Of a stretch of 8,682 bases of DNA, positions 1 to 6,757 are shown one piece after another. Made by a program: the position numbers and the translations under genes. How positions within the stretch are numbered: position 1 is the stretch's first letter; every line of letters begins with the position of its first letter. The notes beneath the pieces were generated by a model. The model did not search any database and was not told where the DNA came from. It saw nothing but the letters and a program-made list of their open reading frames with translations. The stretch lies in the NCBI GenBank assembly GCA_015489185.1, contig WGAE01000118.1, forward strand, positions 1 through 8,682, given 5' to 3'. Origin of the DNA: Campylobacterales bacterium (lineage in GTDB: Bacteria > Campylobacterota > Campylobacteria > Campylobacterales > QNZT01).

Positions 1-29
1 TAAAGTCATCTGTTTACGAAAAAGGAAAA

Positions 30-866
30 ATGATGTCACTTTCAGCACTTTTACAAAAGCTTGCGCAGTTGCTTTCAGCGCTTTTCGGCTCCGGACGTCA
101 CAAACCTTCCGGTTCCCGGTCGCGGCCGCGGGAGGTCACCGACACTGTTCCAAAAACCGAAGAGATTGCGGATAACGTGGAGATAACAGAATACCCTTCC
201 GAAGTCGATGAAGTGATCGTTTCAGAGCATAGCGATAAATTGTCTGTCGAAGAGATGGTAGCGCATCTGGTGGAGGTGGAGTCCTATACGATTCACTACA
301 ACAAAGGGGAGCGGGGCAAGACGGCGCCTGCAGGGATCTACTACAAAAACTTCCCGCACTGGGAGGGGTGGCGTTTTCTGACGCATCTGGCGCAGGAGCA
401 CGGGATCACTTTCGATCCGGCGGCGTCGGACAGTGTCGGGTGCAAAGCGTTGACTGAGATAGTGCGCTCTGAGTACAAAGAGGAGATGGACGGGTTGATC
501 GAGGCATTTGTACGCAAGGAGTATTTTGACAAGCTTCATCCGGAGCGTTTTCCGGGCAAAAAGTCGGCGCTTTCGTTCTTCTCTCTGACAGTGCATGCGG
601 GTCCGTACCGTGCCGCGAAACTGTTGCAGAAGGTGCTGGTAGATAACGGCGCGAAGATCGCCGTCGACGGCAGGGCGGGGGCGAAAACGTTTGCCGCGCT
701 GGAGCGAAGCGGTCTGGACGATGACTATCTGAACCAGCAGTTGCTGCTGCAGATGTACTTCTTCTACAACAAACTTGTTGCCCGCAAGCCTGCGCGTTAC
801 GGCAAATTTTATAAAGGGTGGGTCAATCGTCTCAAAAAGCTGGGCTTTAAAGAGCCGAAAGCCTGA
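30..866 (+). CDS. Divergent GH108-like muramidase / peptidoglycan-binding protein
   Basis: This 278-residue protein probably binds, and possibly cuts, peptidoglycan. The strongest family signal is the C-terminal half: residues about 178-225 (SALSFFSLTVHAGPYRAAKL, then LQKVL and DGRAGAKTFAALE) resemble the PG_binding_3 domain that follows the catalytic part of GH108 N-acetylmuramidases. The N-terminal half (about 72-175) looks like a diverged GH108 core: the usual EGGY motif is replaced by EVESY (82-86), followed by GKTAPAGIYY (96-105), which resembles the GGxTxxGI segment. Residues 1-20 form a hydrophobic or amphipathic helix without a classical signal-peptidase site, and about 21-70 is a charged, low-complexity linker. 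The Shine-Dalgarno-like AAAGGA (21-26) lies 3 bases from the first ATG and 6 from the second (33), so translation may begin at the second Met. The fold assignment is moderate; catalytic activity is uncertain because the catalytic Glu cannot be placed confidently. Confidence 0.7.
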   Translation: MMSLSALLQKLAQLLSALFGSGRHKPSGSRSRPREVTDTVPKTEEIADNVEITEYPSEVDEVIVSEHSDKLSVEEMVAHLVEVESYTIHYNKGERGKTAPAGIYYKNFPHWEGWRFLTHLAQEHGITFDPAASDSVGCKALTEIVRSEYKEEMDGLIEAFVRKEYFDKLHPERFPGKKSALSFFSLTVHAGPYRAAKLLQKVLVDNGAKIAVDGRAGAKTFAALERSGLDDDYLNQQLLLQMYFFYNKLVARKPARYGKFYKGWVNRLKKLGFKEPKA

Positions 867-887
867 TTTACCGCCTCTTTATCTCTT

Positions 888-893
888 TATAAT
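888..893 (+). promoter_or_regulatory. Candidate -10 box upstream of mfd
   Basis: A perfect TATAAT lies in the 93-base gap between the peptidoglycan-binding gene and mfd, 66 bases before the mfd start, and is preceded by a T-rich stretch. No good -35 box is visible 16-18 bases upstream, which is usual for housekeeping promoters in this group. The rest of the gap holds only a small dyad, ATTCG-g-CGAAT at 927-937. Assignment is by motif and position only. Confidence 0.4.
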
Positions 894-959
894 GGAGGAT
901 AGATTACTATTGCGCAAATTTCGTCGATTCGGCGAATGATCTTCTGAAGTGAGGAAGGC

Positions 960-3941
960 GTGCAGGCACGGATTTATGAATATTTCGAAACAAAAAGAGA
1001 GATCTCTCTTCTGATTTGTGAAGATGCCAAAGAGGCGACCGCCGTCAAAGATGTGCTCGATTTTCTCGGCTACAGTACCCATCTGCTTCCCGATTTCAGA
1101 GCGGCATACGGTGATGATCTGCGTGCCTACTCGGAAGAGTTGCAGGCGCTGCTGGTGGCGCTTGGAAATTTTTACCGTGATCAAAAAGCGAAGAAAGTGT
1201 TGATATCGCCGTTTCGTACGGTGTTGCATCCGCTTCCCAAACCGGAACTCTTTGCTTCCAAAACCCTCTCGTTCGGCGATACGATCGCGCTGCGGGATTT
1301 CAAAGAGCTGTTACTGCAGTGGGGATACAGTTTCGTGGATATTGTCGAGATGAAGGGGGAAGTGTCGTTTCGCGGCGATATTATCGATATTTTCCCGCCA
1401 TACAGTACGCATGCGTATCGTATTTCACTTTTTGATGATGAGATCGAGAGTATCCGTCCCTTTGCCTGTGAGACGCAAAAGTCACAGAAAGAGGAGCTGG
1501 AGTCTGTCGAAATTACCCCGGCGCTTTTCGCGCTCGATGCCCGGATGTACGCAAATTTGCAGGAGCGTATCGAGCGGCTGGAGACGGATGCGTTTGTCAA
1601 AGATACGGCGTCGTGCGGTTTTTGGGTCCTTGAAGATCTGGCGCACGATCTGACGCAGGAATTAAGCGCGATTTTGACGCGCCCCTTTCATGAAGCGATC
1701 GAAGAGCACTTCTCCTTTGTGAACGACGAAGCGAAAAAAGCGCGAATGCTTGCAACGGGTGTCGTTCCCGAAAACCGTCTCTGGAAAGATGTCGAAACAT
1801 CCGATATCGCCGATTTTATCCGTTTTCACAAAGAAAAAAAGATCACGATTCTTGCTAATAACGAAGCGATCGTCAAACAGTACGACATGCCTTCGGATGT
1901 TACGGTAAATTATCGTTATGAACCCTATATCGTCAATATCATGAGCGACAAAGCGCTGATTTTGTCACTGAACAAAAGGGCGCGCAAAAAACGTAAACGT
2001 CGTGCGACGATTGTATTGGATGATCTGAAAGCGGGCGATTATGTGGTGCATGAAAATTACGGTATCGGGATTTTCAAAGGGTTGACCCACACCAAAGTGC
2101 TGGGCGTGACACGCGATTTTGTTGAGATTGTCTACCAGGGAGACGATAAACTTCTGCTTCCGGTTGAAAATCTCGATGTGATCGATCGGTATATCTCTGA
2201 CGGCGGAAATCTTGCGGTTTTGGACAGACTCGGGAAAGGGTCGTTTTCGAAGCTCAAGGCAAAAGCGAAAACGAAACTTTTTGAGATCGCTTCCGAGATT
2301 ATCCAGATCGCCGCGCAGCGTGAACTGACACAGGCGCCTGTGATCAAACCCGACGCTTCGCTGCTGCTTTTTCAAAATGATGCGGGATTTGAATATACCG
2401 AAGATCAGAAAAAGGCGATCGAGCAGATTTTTGCCGATCTCGGCAGCGGCAGGGTGATGGATATGCTCCTTAGCGGCGATGTGGGATTCGGCAAGACCGA
2501 AGTGGCGATGAATGCGATCTTAGCGACGGTCAAGAGCGGATATCAGGCGGCTTTTATCGCACCGACGACACTGCTTTCGACGCAACACTACAAATCATTG
2601 CGTGAGCGATTCGGAAAATACGGTATTTCGGTCGAAAAACTGAACCGTTTTACGAGTGCAAAAGAGAAGTCGCGGATTCTGGCGGGGCTAAGGGACGGGA
2701 CGATCGATGTCTGTGTGGGAACGCACGCGCTGCTTGGGGTGAAGTTTGCCAATCTGGGGCTGTTGGTGCTGGATGAGGAGCATAAGTTCGGCGTTAAACA
2801 GAAAGAGAAGCTCAAACAGTTCAAAGAGAATCTGCACGTCCTTTCGATGAGCGCCACCCCGATTCCGCGCAGTCTCAACATGGCGCTCTCGTCGATCAAA
2901 CAGTATACCCAGCTTTTGACACCGCCGCTGGAGCGCGAAGATGTCCGTACGTTTGTCAAAAATTATGACGAAGGGTTGATCAAAGAGGTGATCTTGCGCG
3001 AACTGCGGCGTAAAGGGCAGATTTTTTATATTCACAATCGTATCGCTTCGATCGAAGCAAAACGTAAAGAACTTCATGAACTCTTACCGAATCTGCGTAT
3101 TCTGGTCCTGCACTCAAAAGTCCCTCCGGCAAAATCGGAAAAGGAGATGCTCGATTTTGAGGCGGGGAAATATGATCTGCTGCTTTCGACTTCGATCGTC
3201 GAGTCGGGGATTCATCTGCCCAACGTCAATACGATGATCGTCGAAGGGGCGGACAATTTCGGAATCGCCGATCTGCATCAGCTGCGCGGCAGAGTAGGGC
3301 GCGGGAACCGGCAGGGATACTGCTACTTTATCGTCGAGGACAAGGATCGGTTGAGTGACGAAGCACGTAAACGGCTCATCGCGCTGGAGTCAAATTCGTT
3401 CCTTGGAAGCGGGTCGGTCCTTGCCTATCATGATCTCGAAATTCGCGGCGGAGGAAATCTGATCGGAGAGGCGCAGAGCGGGCATATTAAAAATATCGGC
3501 TATTCGCTCTATCTGAAGATGCTCGAAGATGCGCTCAACACGCTGCTAAACACCCAAAAAACCGAAAAGAAAGAGGTGCAGGTCAAACTCAACGTCAGCG
3601 CCTATCTCAACAGTGAGATTATTCCCGAAGATCGGATACGTCTGGAGCTGTATCGGCGACTGAGTCGCTGCGAAACACCCAAAGAGGTCTACGAGATCGA
3701 GGAAGAGATGATCGACCGTTTCGGTGCGCTCGATAACGTTACTAAACAGTTTCTGGAAATCATTGTCATCAAAATCCTCGCGCTTGCCGCCAAAGTGTCG
3801 ATGATCAGCAGTTACGAGCAAAATATTACGATCGAGTATGAGGACGGTACCAAAGAGTATCTGAGTGCGCCTTCAAAAGATGACGACGATGTCATCGCGA
3901 CGACACTGGCGTTTTTGAGGAAAAAGAGTGGCGTTTCATAA
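960..3941 (+). CDS. mfd: Transcription-repair coupling factor Mfd
   Basis: Mfd is the cytoplasmic ATP-driven translocase that releases RNA polymerase stalled at lesions and recruits UvrA for nucleotide excision repair. Visible parts, in order: a UvrB-like N-terminal module (about 1-330, including VSFRGDIIDIFPP at 135-147); a CarD-like RNA-polymerase-interaction domain (about 350-415, LKAGDYVVHENYGIGIFKG); the helicase motor with Q-like motif FEYTEDQ (477-483), Walker A GDVGFGKTE (506-514), DEEH (605-608), SATPIPRSL (631-639), SGIHLPNVNT (749-758) and QLRGRVGRG (774-782); then a C-terminal TRCF domain (about 860-993). Its 993 residues are shorter than the roughly 1150 of E. coli Mfd, mostly at the N terminus, as expected for Campylobacterota. 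The start is GTG: an in-frame TGA at 945-947 rules out an earlier start, and GAGGAAGG (951-958) serves as ribosome-binding site. The next gene overlaps its end by 14 bases. Confidence 0.98.
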   Translation: MQARIYEYFETKREISLLICEDAKEATAVKDVLDFLGYSTHLLPDFRAAYGDDLRAYSEELQALLVALGNFYRDQKAKKVLISPFRTVLHPLPKPELFASKTLSFGDTIALRDFKELLLQWGYSFVDIVEMKGEVSFRGDIIDIFPPYSTHAYRISLFDDEIESIRPFACETQKSQKEELESVEITPALFALDARMYANLQERIERLETDAFVKDTASCGFWVLEDLAHDLTQELSAILTRPFHEAIEEHFSFVNDEAKKARMLATGVVPENRLWKDVETSDIADFIRFHKEKKITILANNEAIVKQYDMPSDVTVNYRYEPYIVNIMSDKALILSLNKRARKKRKRRATIVLDDLKAGDYVVHENYGIGIFKGLTHTKVLGVTRDFVEIVYQGDDKLLLPVENLDVIDRYISDGGNLAVLDRLGKGSFSKLKAKAKTKLFEIASEIIQIAAQRELTQAPVIKPDASLLLFQNDAGFEYTEDQKKAIEQIFADLGSGRVMDMLLSGDVGFGKTEVAMNAILATVKSGYQAAFIAPTTLLSTQHYKSLRERFGKYGISVEKLNRFTSAKEKSRILAGLRDGTIDVCVGTHALLGVKFANLGLLVLDEEHKFGVKQKEKLKQFKENLHVLSMSATPIPRSLNMALSSIKQYTQLLTPPLEREDVRTFVKNYDEGLIKEVILRELRRKGQIFYIHNRIASIEAKRKELHELLPNLRILVLHSKVPPAKSEKEMLDFEAGKYDLLLSTSIVESGIHLPNVNTMIVEGADNFGIADLHQLRGRVGRGNRQGYCYFIVEDKDRLSDEARKRLIALESNSFLGSGSVLAYHDLEIRGGGNLIGEAQSGHIKNIGYSLYLKMLEDALNTLLNTQKTEKKEVQVKLNVSAYLNSEIIPEDRIRLELYRRLSRCETPKEVYEIEEEMIDRFGALDNVTKQFLEIIVIKILALAAKVSMISSYEQNITIEYEDGTKEYLSAPSKDDDDVIATTLAFLRKKSGVS

Positions 3942-4266
3942 AAAGGTACGTCTGCGACTGGAGGAATTCATCGAAGAGCCGGTTCGGCATTATCCTCCCT
4001 CCTATCTTCTTTCTCCCGCACTGGCGAAAAACGAGATGCTTTTAGATGCGCTGCGTGCACTGCATCTGTACGATTTTTCGCACTATCGACCCTGTGAATC
4101 GCTTGATATGATTTTTCAGACACTCGATGCGGGCGGCTTTGTGATTTATAAAGAGAATTATGTCGTGGGATATTTCGGTCAGAAGCTGATGTATCTGGAA
4201 GCGTCGGGCTGGAAAAGTCTGCCGGCTACCAGAGAGATATTTCTCCCCGGCAACTGGCTCGTTTGA
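3928..4266 (+). CDS. Small conserved-looking hypothetical protein overlapping mfd
   Basis: I do not recognise this 112-residue protein. It starts at GTG inside the last codons of mfd (14-base overlap, different frame) with GAGG at 3917-3920 seven bases upstream, which suggests translational coupling to mfd. It appears soluble: no signal peptide or membrane segment is seen. A basic N-terminal helix (about 4-18, KKVRLRLEEFIEEPVR) is followed by a Pro/Tyr-rich turn (HYPPSYLLSP, 21-30), a second helix (about 35-47), and a C-terminal half that reads as short beta strands (FVIYKENYVVGYFGQKLMYL, 71-90) ending in GNWLV. There is one cysteine (56). The ribosome-binding site, the overlap and the well-formed composition argue for a real gene. 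No function should be assigned; co-transcription with mfd does not by itself imply a repair role. Confidence 0.75.
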   Translation: MAFHKKVRLRLEEFIEEPVRHYPPSYLLSPALAKNEMLLDALRALHLYDFSHYRPCESLDMIFQTLDAGGFVIYKENYVVGYFGQKLMYLEASGWKSLPATREIFLPGNWLV

Positions 4267-4277
4267 TCAGACAAGCC
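4256..4277. repeat. 11-bp dyad centred on two abutting stop codons
   Basis: The plus-strand stop (4264-4266) and the minus-strand stop (4267-4269) touch, forming TGATCA. Symmetry extends to 11-base arms, GGCTCGTTTGA and TCAGACAAGCC, with one C/A mismatch and one T/G wobble. It arises partly because both proteins end in Leu-Val-stop. As RNA it could fold on either strand with a GAUC loop, but neither side has a T-run, so an intrinsic terminator is not shown. Confidence 0.6.
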
Positions 4278-5373
4278 CCAGCGCGCGGATGGTCTCTTTG
4301 GTCAGACCGCCGACGGCAAGCCCGTTTGCTTTTTGGAACTTGCGTACCGCCGCTTTTGTTTTCGGTCCGTAGATACCGTCGATCGGTCCGGGATTGAACC
4401 CTTTCTCTTTGAGGGCTCTCTGGACATCGAGAATCAGGTTGCCCGTCATATTGACTTTACAGACAACCGGAACCCATTTGAGAACGGAATCTGTCACTTT
4501 GATGCGTTTGGTTACCGTTTTATATTTCGGCGGGATCGGAATTTTTTTGATGGTTGCAGGTTGGACCAGTTCTTTGACCCGTACGGTTTTATAAACGGCA
4601 GGGATGGTTACGGTTTTGGTTGTAGCGGGTTTGACCAGAACACGTTTGGTGACGGTTTTATATTTTGGCGGAATCGGGATCGTTTTGGTCTGTGCAGGTT
4701 TAACCAAAACCTTTTTTGTGACCGTTTTGTAAACCGGCGGCACTTTGACCAAACACAAAATCTCTCCCGTTTTACCGTCGATTTTCTCGATCGTACCGCG
4801 TCCTTTTCGCCATTCGGTGTGTTCAGGCGTGACCAGGATTTTTTCGGTAACGGTTTTGTATACCGGCGGTACGGTAACCACTTTTTCGCCCGGTTCGCTG
4901 ACCATTACCTTTTCGGTGACCGTTTTATAGACCGGTGGTACGGGAACAATTTTTTCACTCGCTTCACGCACCAGCACTTTTTTGGTTGTCCAGCGATATT
5001 TTGCGGGAACGACGACAATCTTCTCACCCGGTTCCTTGACCTCGACTTTGACTGTCTCGGTTTTATATTTTGGCGGAATCAGGACACGCGCGTAGCACTC
5101 ACCCGGTTTGGCGTTTGGCGGATAGAGCGATGTTTCGGCAGGTGCGGGAACCTCCTTGACCACCACTTTCGGCTTTTGCGCGCGTACACGGGCAATCTCT
5201 TCCTGGAGTCTGCGGATCTCCATATCTTTGGCATCAGGCTGTTGCTGTGTATGTGCGGCTTTTTGTACCGGTGCGGGAGCGTCACAGCGCTGTTTTTCGG
5301 CACAGCCGCTCAGTGCGATCGCTACTGCGGCGGAAAGCAGCAGCGGAATCTGTCTGCGGGTATTGAAATGCAT
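4267..5373 (-). CDS. Repeat-rich lipoprotein with C-terminal peptidoglycan-binding domain
   Basis: This 368-residue envelope protein probably bridges a membrane and the cell wall. A lipoprotein signal peptide ends in the lipobox LSGC, giving lipidated Cys24. Residues about 46-65 form a short charged helix. PGECYARV (90-97) then leads into eight tandem units of 23 residues (99-302) built on (I/V)P(P/A)xYKTVTxKVLV. Residues 303-368 are a PG_binding_1 domain (DVQRALKEKGFNPGPIDG, then IYGPKTKAAVRKFQ). Unit 4 carries 20 extra residues (about 191-210, GRGTIEKIDGKTGEILCLVK). I recall related YKTVT-type repeats, with the same PGECYARV opening and a terminal PG-binding domain, in other proteobacterial outer-membrane proteins, so the architecture is not unique; its role is inferred. 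Cysteines 30, 93, 207 and 305 could form disulfides in the periplasm. The start ATG has AAGGAG at 5380-5385. The gene lies 92 bases downstream of the YqeY gene, same strand. Confidence 0.85.
   Translation of the reverse strand: MHFNTRRQIPLLLSAAVAIALSGCAEKQRCDAPAPVQKAAHTQQQPDAKDMEIRRLQEEIARVRAQKPKVVVKEVPAPAETSLYPPNAKPGECYARVLIPPKYKTETVKVEVKEPGEKIVVVPAKYRWTTKKVLVREASEKIVPVPPVYKTVTEKVMVSEPGEKVVTVPPVYKTVTEKILVTPEHTEWRKGRGTIEKIDGKTGEILCLVKVPPVYKTVTKKVLVKPAQTKTIPIPPKYKTVTKRVLVKPATTKTVTIPAVYKTVRVKELVQPATIKKIPIPPKYKTVTKRIKVTDSVLKWVPVVCKVNMTGNLILDVQRALKEKGFNPGPIDGIYGPKTKAAVRKFQKANGLAVGGLTKETIRALGLV
4468..5079 (-). repeat. Eight tandem 69-bp (23-codon) coding repeats
   Basis: Reading along the minus strand, units begin at 5079, 5010, 4941, 4872, 4743, 4674, 4605 and 4536, and the last ends at 4468. 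All are exactly 69 bases apart except unit 4, which is 129 bases because of a 60-base insertion. The codons for YKTVT are the best kept (on the plus strand the recurring text is GTGACNGTTTTATA-like). Units have diverged at DNA level, so this is an old protein repeat under selection and not a recent expansion. Confidence 0.85.
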
Positions 5374-5440
5374 CTTTTCTCCTTTGAATGGTTCAATATT
5401 TTACATTATTTCATAAGAACCGTTAGCTTCTTATAATTTT

Positions 5441-5455
5441 CCTTTATTATAAAGG
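5441..5455 (-). promoter_or_regulatory. Candidate promoter of the lipoprotein gene inside a dyad
   Basis: On the minus strand this reads CCTTTATAATAAAGG, a near-perfect palindrome (7-base arms, one central base) that contains TATAAT at 5451-5446. A weak TTAAGC lies 17 bases upstream, inside the end of the YqeY gene. Transcription would begin near 5439 and leave a leader of about 65 bases. The lipoprotein gene could thus be expressed apart from the YqeY gene. The dyad could be an operator or coincidence in AT-rich DNA; there is no T-run to make it a terminator. Confidence 0.4.
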
Positions 5456-5465
5456 TGCTTTCAGA

Positions 5466-5912
5466 TTAGCTTAATAACTGACGCACCAGTGTGCTGACCC
5501 GTTTGCCGTCTGCCGCCGCACCCACTTTTTCCATGACCGATTTCATGACAGAACCCATCGCTTTCATCCCTTCCGCACCGGTTTCGGCGATCGTCTCTTC
5601 GATAATCTGCTTCAGCTCTTCGTCATCGAGCTGTTTTGGAAGGTAGGTTTTCAGCAATGCCGCCTCTTTCTCCTCCTTTTCATAAAGGTCGGGACGGTTC
5701 GCTTCACGGTACTGTTTCGCCGCCTCTTCACGCTGTTTGACCGATCTTTGGATGATTTTGGTGATATCGTCGTCACTCAGTTCACGGCGTTCATCGACTT
5801 CCACCTGCTTGATCGCACTCATCAGAAAGCGGATCGTTTCACGCTTGAAGGTATCTTTTGCTTTCATCGCCTCTTTGAGGTCTTGTTGCAGTTGTGCTTT
5901 GATGCTGCTCAT
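5466..5912 (-). CDS. GatB/YqeY domain-containing protein
   Basis: This 148-residue cytoplasmic protein matches the stand-alone YqeY family along its whole length. The N-terminal helical part shows RETIRFLMSAIKQVEVDER (24-42); the middle has RPDLYEKEEKEAALLKTYLP (73-92) followed by KQLDDEEL; the C-terminal part ends with GMKAMGSVMKSVMEKVGAA (115-133) and ADGKRVSTLVRQLL. The same domain forms the tRNA-binding tail of GatB in the Asp-tRNA(Asn)/Glu-tRNA(Gln) amidotransferase, but the role of the free-standing protein is not firmly established. A tRNA-related function is therefore only inferred. The ATG is preceded by AAGGAG (about 5917-5922). The gene is transcribed away from flgH, with only 59 bases between the two start codons, and is followed on the same strand by the repeat lipoprotein. 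Confidence 0.93.
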   Translation of the reverse strand: MSSIKAQLQQDLKEAMKAKDTFKRETIRFLMSAIKQVEVDERRELSDDDITKIIQRSVKQREEAAKQYREANRPDLYEKEEKEAALLKTYLPKQLDDEELKQIIEETIAETGAEGMKAMGSVMKSVMEKVGAAADGKRVSTLVRQLLS

Positions 5913-5923
5913 AACGCTCCTTT

Positions 5924-5940
5924 TGGTACTAAATTTGCTT
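5924..5940 (+). promoter_or_regulatory. Sigma-54 (RpoN) -24/-12 promoter of flgH
   Basis: The sequence TGGTAC-TAAAT-TTGCTT fits the sigma-54 consensus TGGCAC-N5-TTGCW with one difference. The invariant GG (5925-5926) and GC (5937-5938) are separated by exactly 10 bases. Transcription would start near 5950, about 22 bases before the flgH ATG, with AGGA at 5962-5965 as ribosome-binding site. Rod, hook and ring genes of Campylobacterota, flgH included in Campylobacter, are known to be RpoN-dependent, so motif and context agree. Confidence 0.8.
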
Positions 5941-5941
5941 T

Positions 5942-5947
5942 ATTGTA
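5942..5947 (-). promoter_or_regulatory. Candidate -10 box of the YqeY gene
   Basis: Read on the minus strand this is TACAAT, about 30 bases before the YqeY start codon. Transcription would begin near 5936, inside the sigma-54 -12 element of the opposing flgH promoter. No -35 box is evident. The two promoters therefore share DNA and should compete for polymerase. Confidence 0.4.
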
Positions 5948-5971
5948 GCAAAACGATCGTTAGGATACTTC

Positions 5972-6691
5972 ATGAAATGGTGTAAAACGCTTGTCATCTT
6001 CATTTTTGCCCTTCTTTTCAGCGCCTGTACGGGGCATCAGGTTGAACCGCAACTTGATATGTCCCCGCCGGCATATGTTGAAGCGAGCAGCAAAGGGGCG
6101 TGCGATACAGAGCCCTCTCGTCACAAAGAGGGGAGTCTCTTCGGGAAAGGAGACAATCCGCTCTTTGCCGACAAAAAAGCGATGCATATCGACGATACGG
6201 TGACGGTGGTCATCGATGAGCGGGCGTTTCAATCTTCACAGGGAGACAAGAAACTGACCGATACCTCCGTCAACAATCTTGGCGGCGGCATTTTCGGCGG
6301 TGTCGGAAACGGCATCGGCAAAGCGATCGGCAAAAGTCTCAATACCGTCACCGATATCGGATTTAAAACCAATTCGAACAACAACTTTGCCGCTTCCGGT
6401 ACCATGTCCCGTAACGAAAAGTTCAAAGCGACGATCACCGCCAGGGTGGTCAGAATTTTGCGAAACGGCAACTATTTTATTGCCGGAAGTCGTGAACTTT
6501 TGCTCAACGGCAGCAAACAGATCATCCGTCTCAGCGGTGTGATTCGGCCGTACGACATCGCGCAGGACAATACCGTCAATTCGAAATATATCTCCGATGC
6601 AAAGATCTTATTTGAAACGGAAGGGGATATCCGCGAATCGGTACGCAAACCGTGGGGATCACGCATTGTTGAGTCTGTCTGGCCCTTTTAA
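5972..6691 (+). CDS. flgH: Flagellar L-ring lipoprotein FlgH
   Basis: FlgH builds the L ring, the outer-membrane bushing through which the flagellar rod passes. The 239-residue protein has a lipoprotein signal peptide with lipobox FSAC, giving Cys19. Family landmarks follow in the expected order: GSLFGKGDNPLFADKKAMHI then DDTVTVVIDE (54-83); a Gly/Asn-rich stretch (about 100-140); RNEKFKATITARVVRILRNG (147-166) with NYFIAGSRELLLNG; IIRLSGVIRPYDI (184-196) then QDNTVNSKYISDAKI (198-212); and the terminal WGSRIVESVWPF (228-239). Length is normal for the family. The start ATG has AGGA seven to ten bases upstream and sits behind a sigma-54 promoter. It lies alone, away from flgI or other flagellar genes within this window, as is common in Campylobacterota where flagellar genes are scattered. 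Confidence 0.97.
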   Translation: MKWCKTLVIFIFALLFSACTGHQVEPQLDMSPPAYVEASSKGACDTEPSRHKEGSLFGKGDNPLFADKKAMHIDDTVTVVIDERAFQSSQGDKKLTDTSVNNLGGGIFGGVGNGIGKAIGKSLNTVTDIGFKTNSNNNFAASGTMSRNEKFKATITARVVRILRNGNYFIAGSRELLLNGSKQIIRLSGVIRPYDIAQDNTVNSKYISDAKILFETEGDIRESVRKPWGSRIVESVWPF

Positions 6692-6698
6692 GTAAAAA

Positions 6699-6717
6699 AT
6701 ATTTCAAAATGAAATAT
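6699..6717 (+). repeat. Small AT-rich hairpin after flgH
   Basis: ATATTTCA-AAA-TGAAATAT forms a perfect 8-bp stem with a 3-base loop, 7 bases after the flgH stop. It is AT-only apart from one G/C pair and is not followed by a T-run, so termination is possible but unproven. Confidence 0.45.
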
Positions 6718-6722
6718 ATCTG

Positions 6723-6757
6723 ATACTTTTATCGATCTTTTGATACGATAAAAGTAT
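6723..6757. repeat. 12-bp perfect inverted repeat reaching into the rmuC start codon
   Basis: The arms ATACTTTTATCG (6723-6734) and CGATAAAAGTAT (6746-6757) match perfectly across an 11-base spacer. The right arm ends in the first two bases of the rmuC ATG (6756-6758). A further copy of ATACTTTTA lies just inside the gene at 6766-6774. Possible roles are an RNA hairpin hiding the start, an operator, or part of the flgH terminator (a T5 run follows at 6761-6765). Confidence 0.6.

Noticed and set aside
222..596. Minus-strand frame antisense to the peptidoglycan-binding gene
   Set aside because: Arg-rich, no family resemblance, and it opposes a frame with a recognisable PG-binding domain.
892..939. 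A 15-codon frame upstream of mfd (MEDRLLLRKFRRFGE)
   Set aside because: No ribosome-binding site, and its ATG overlaps the TATAAT box, so it would lie upstream of or at the likely transcript start.
4468..5079. Tandem repeats considered as a CRISPR-like or satellite array
   Set aside because: The 69-base units are in frame, diverged at DNA level and conserved as protein; there are no unique spacers between identical repeats.
4333..5436. A 367-codon plus-strand frame antisense to the lipoprotein gene
   Set aside because: Its product is Phe/Arg/Asp-rich with a period that simply mirrors the 23-codon repeats on the other strand. The minus-strand frame has a lipobox, repeats and a PG-binding domain, so this is a shadow.
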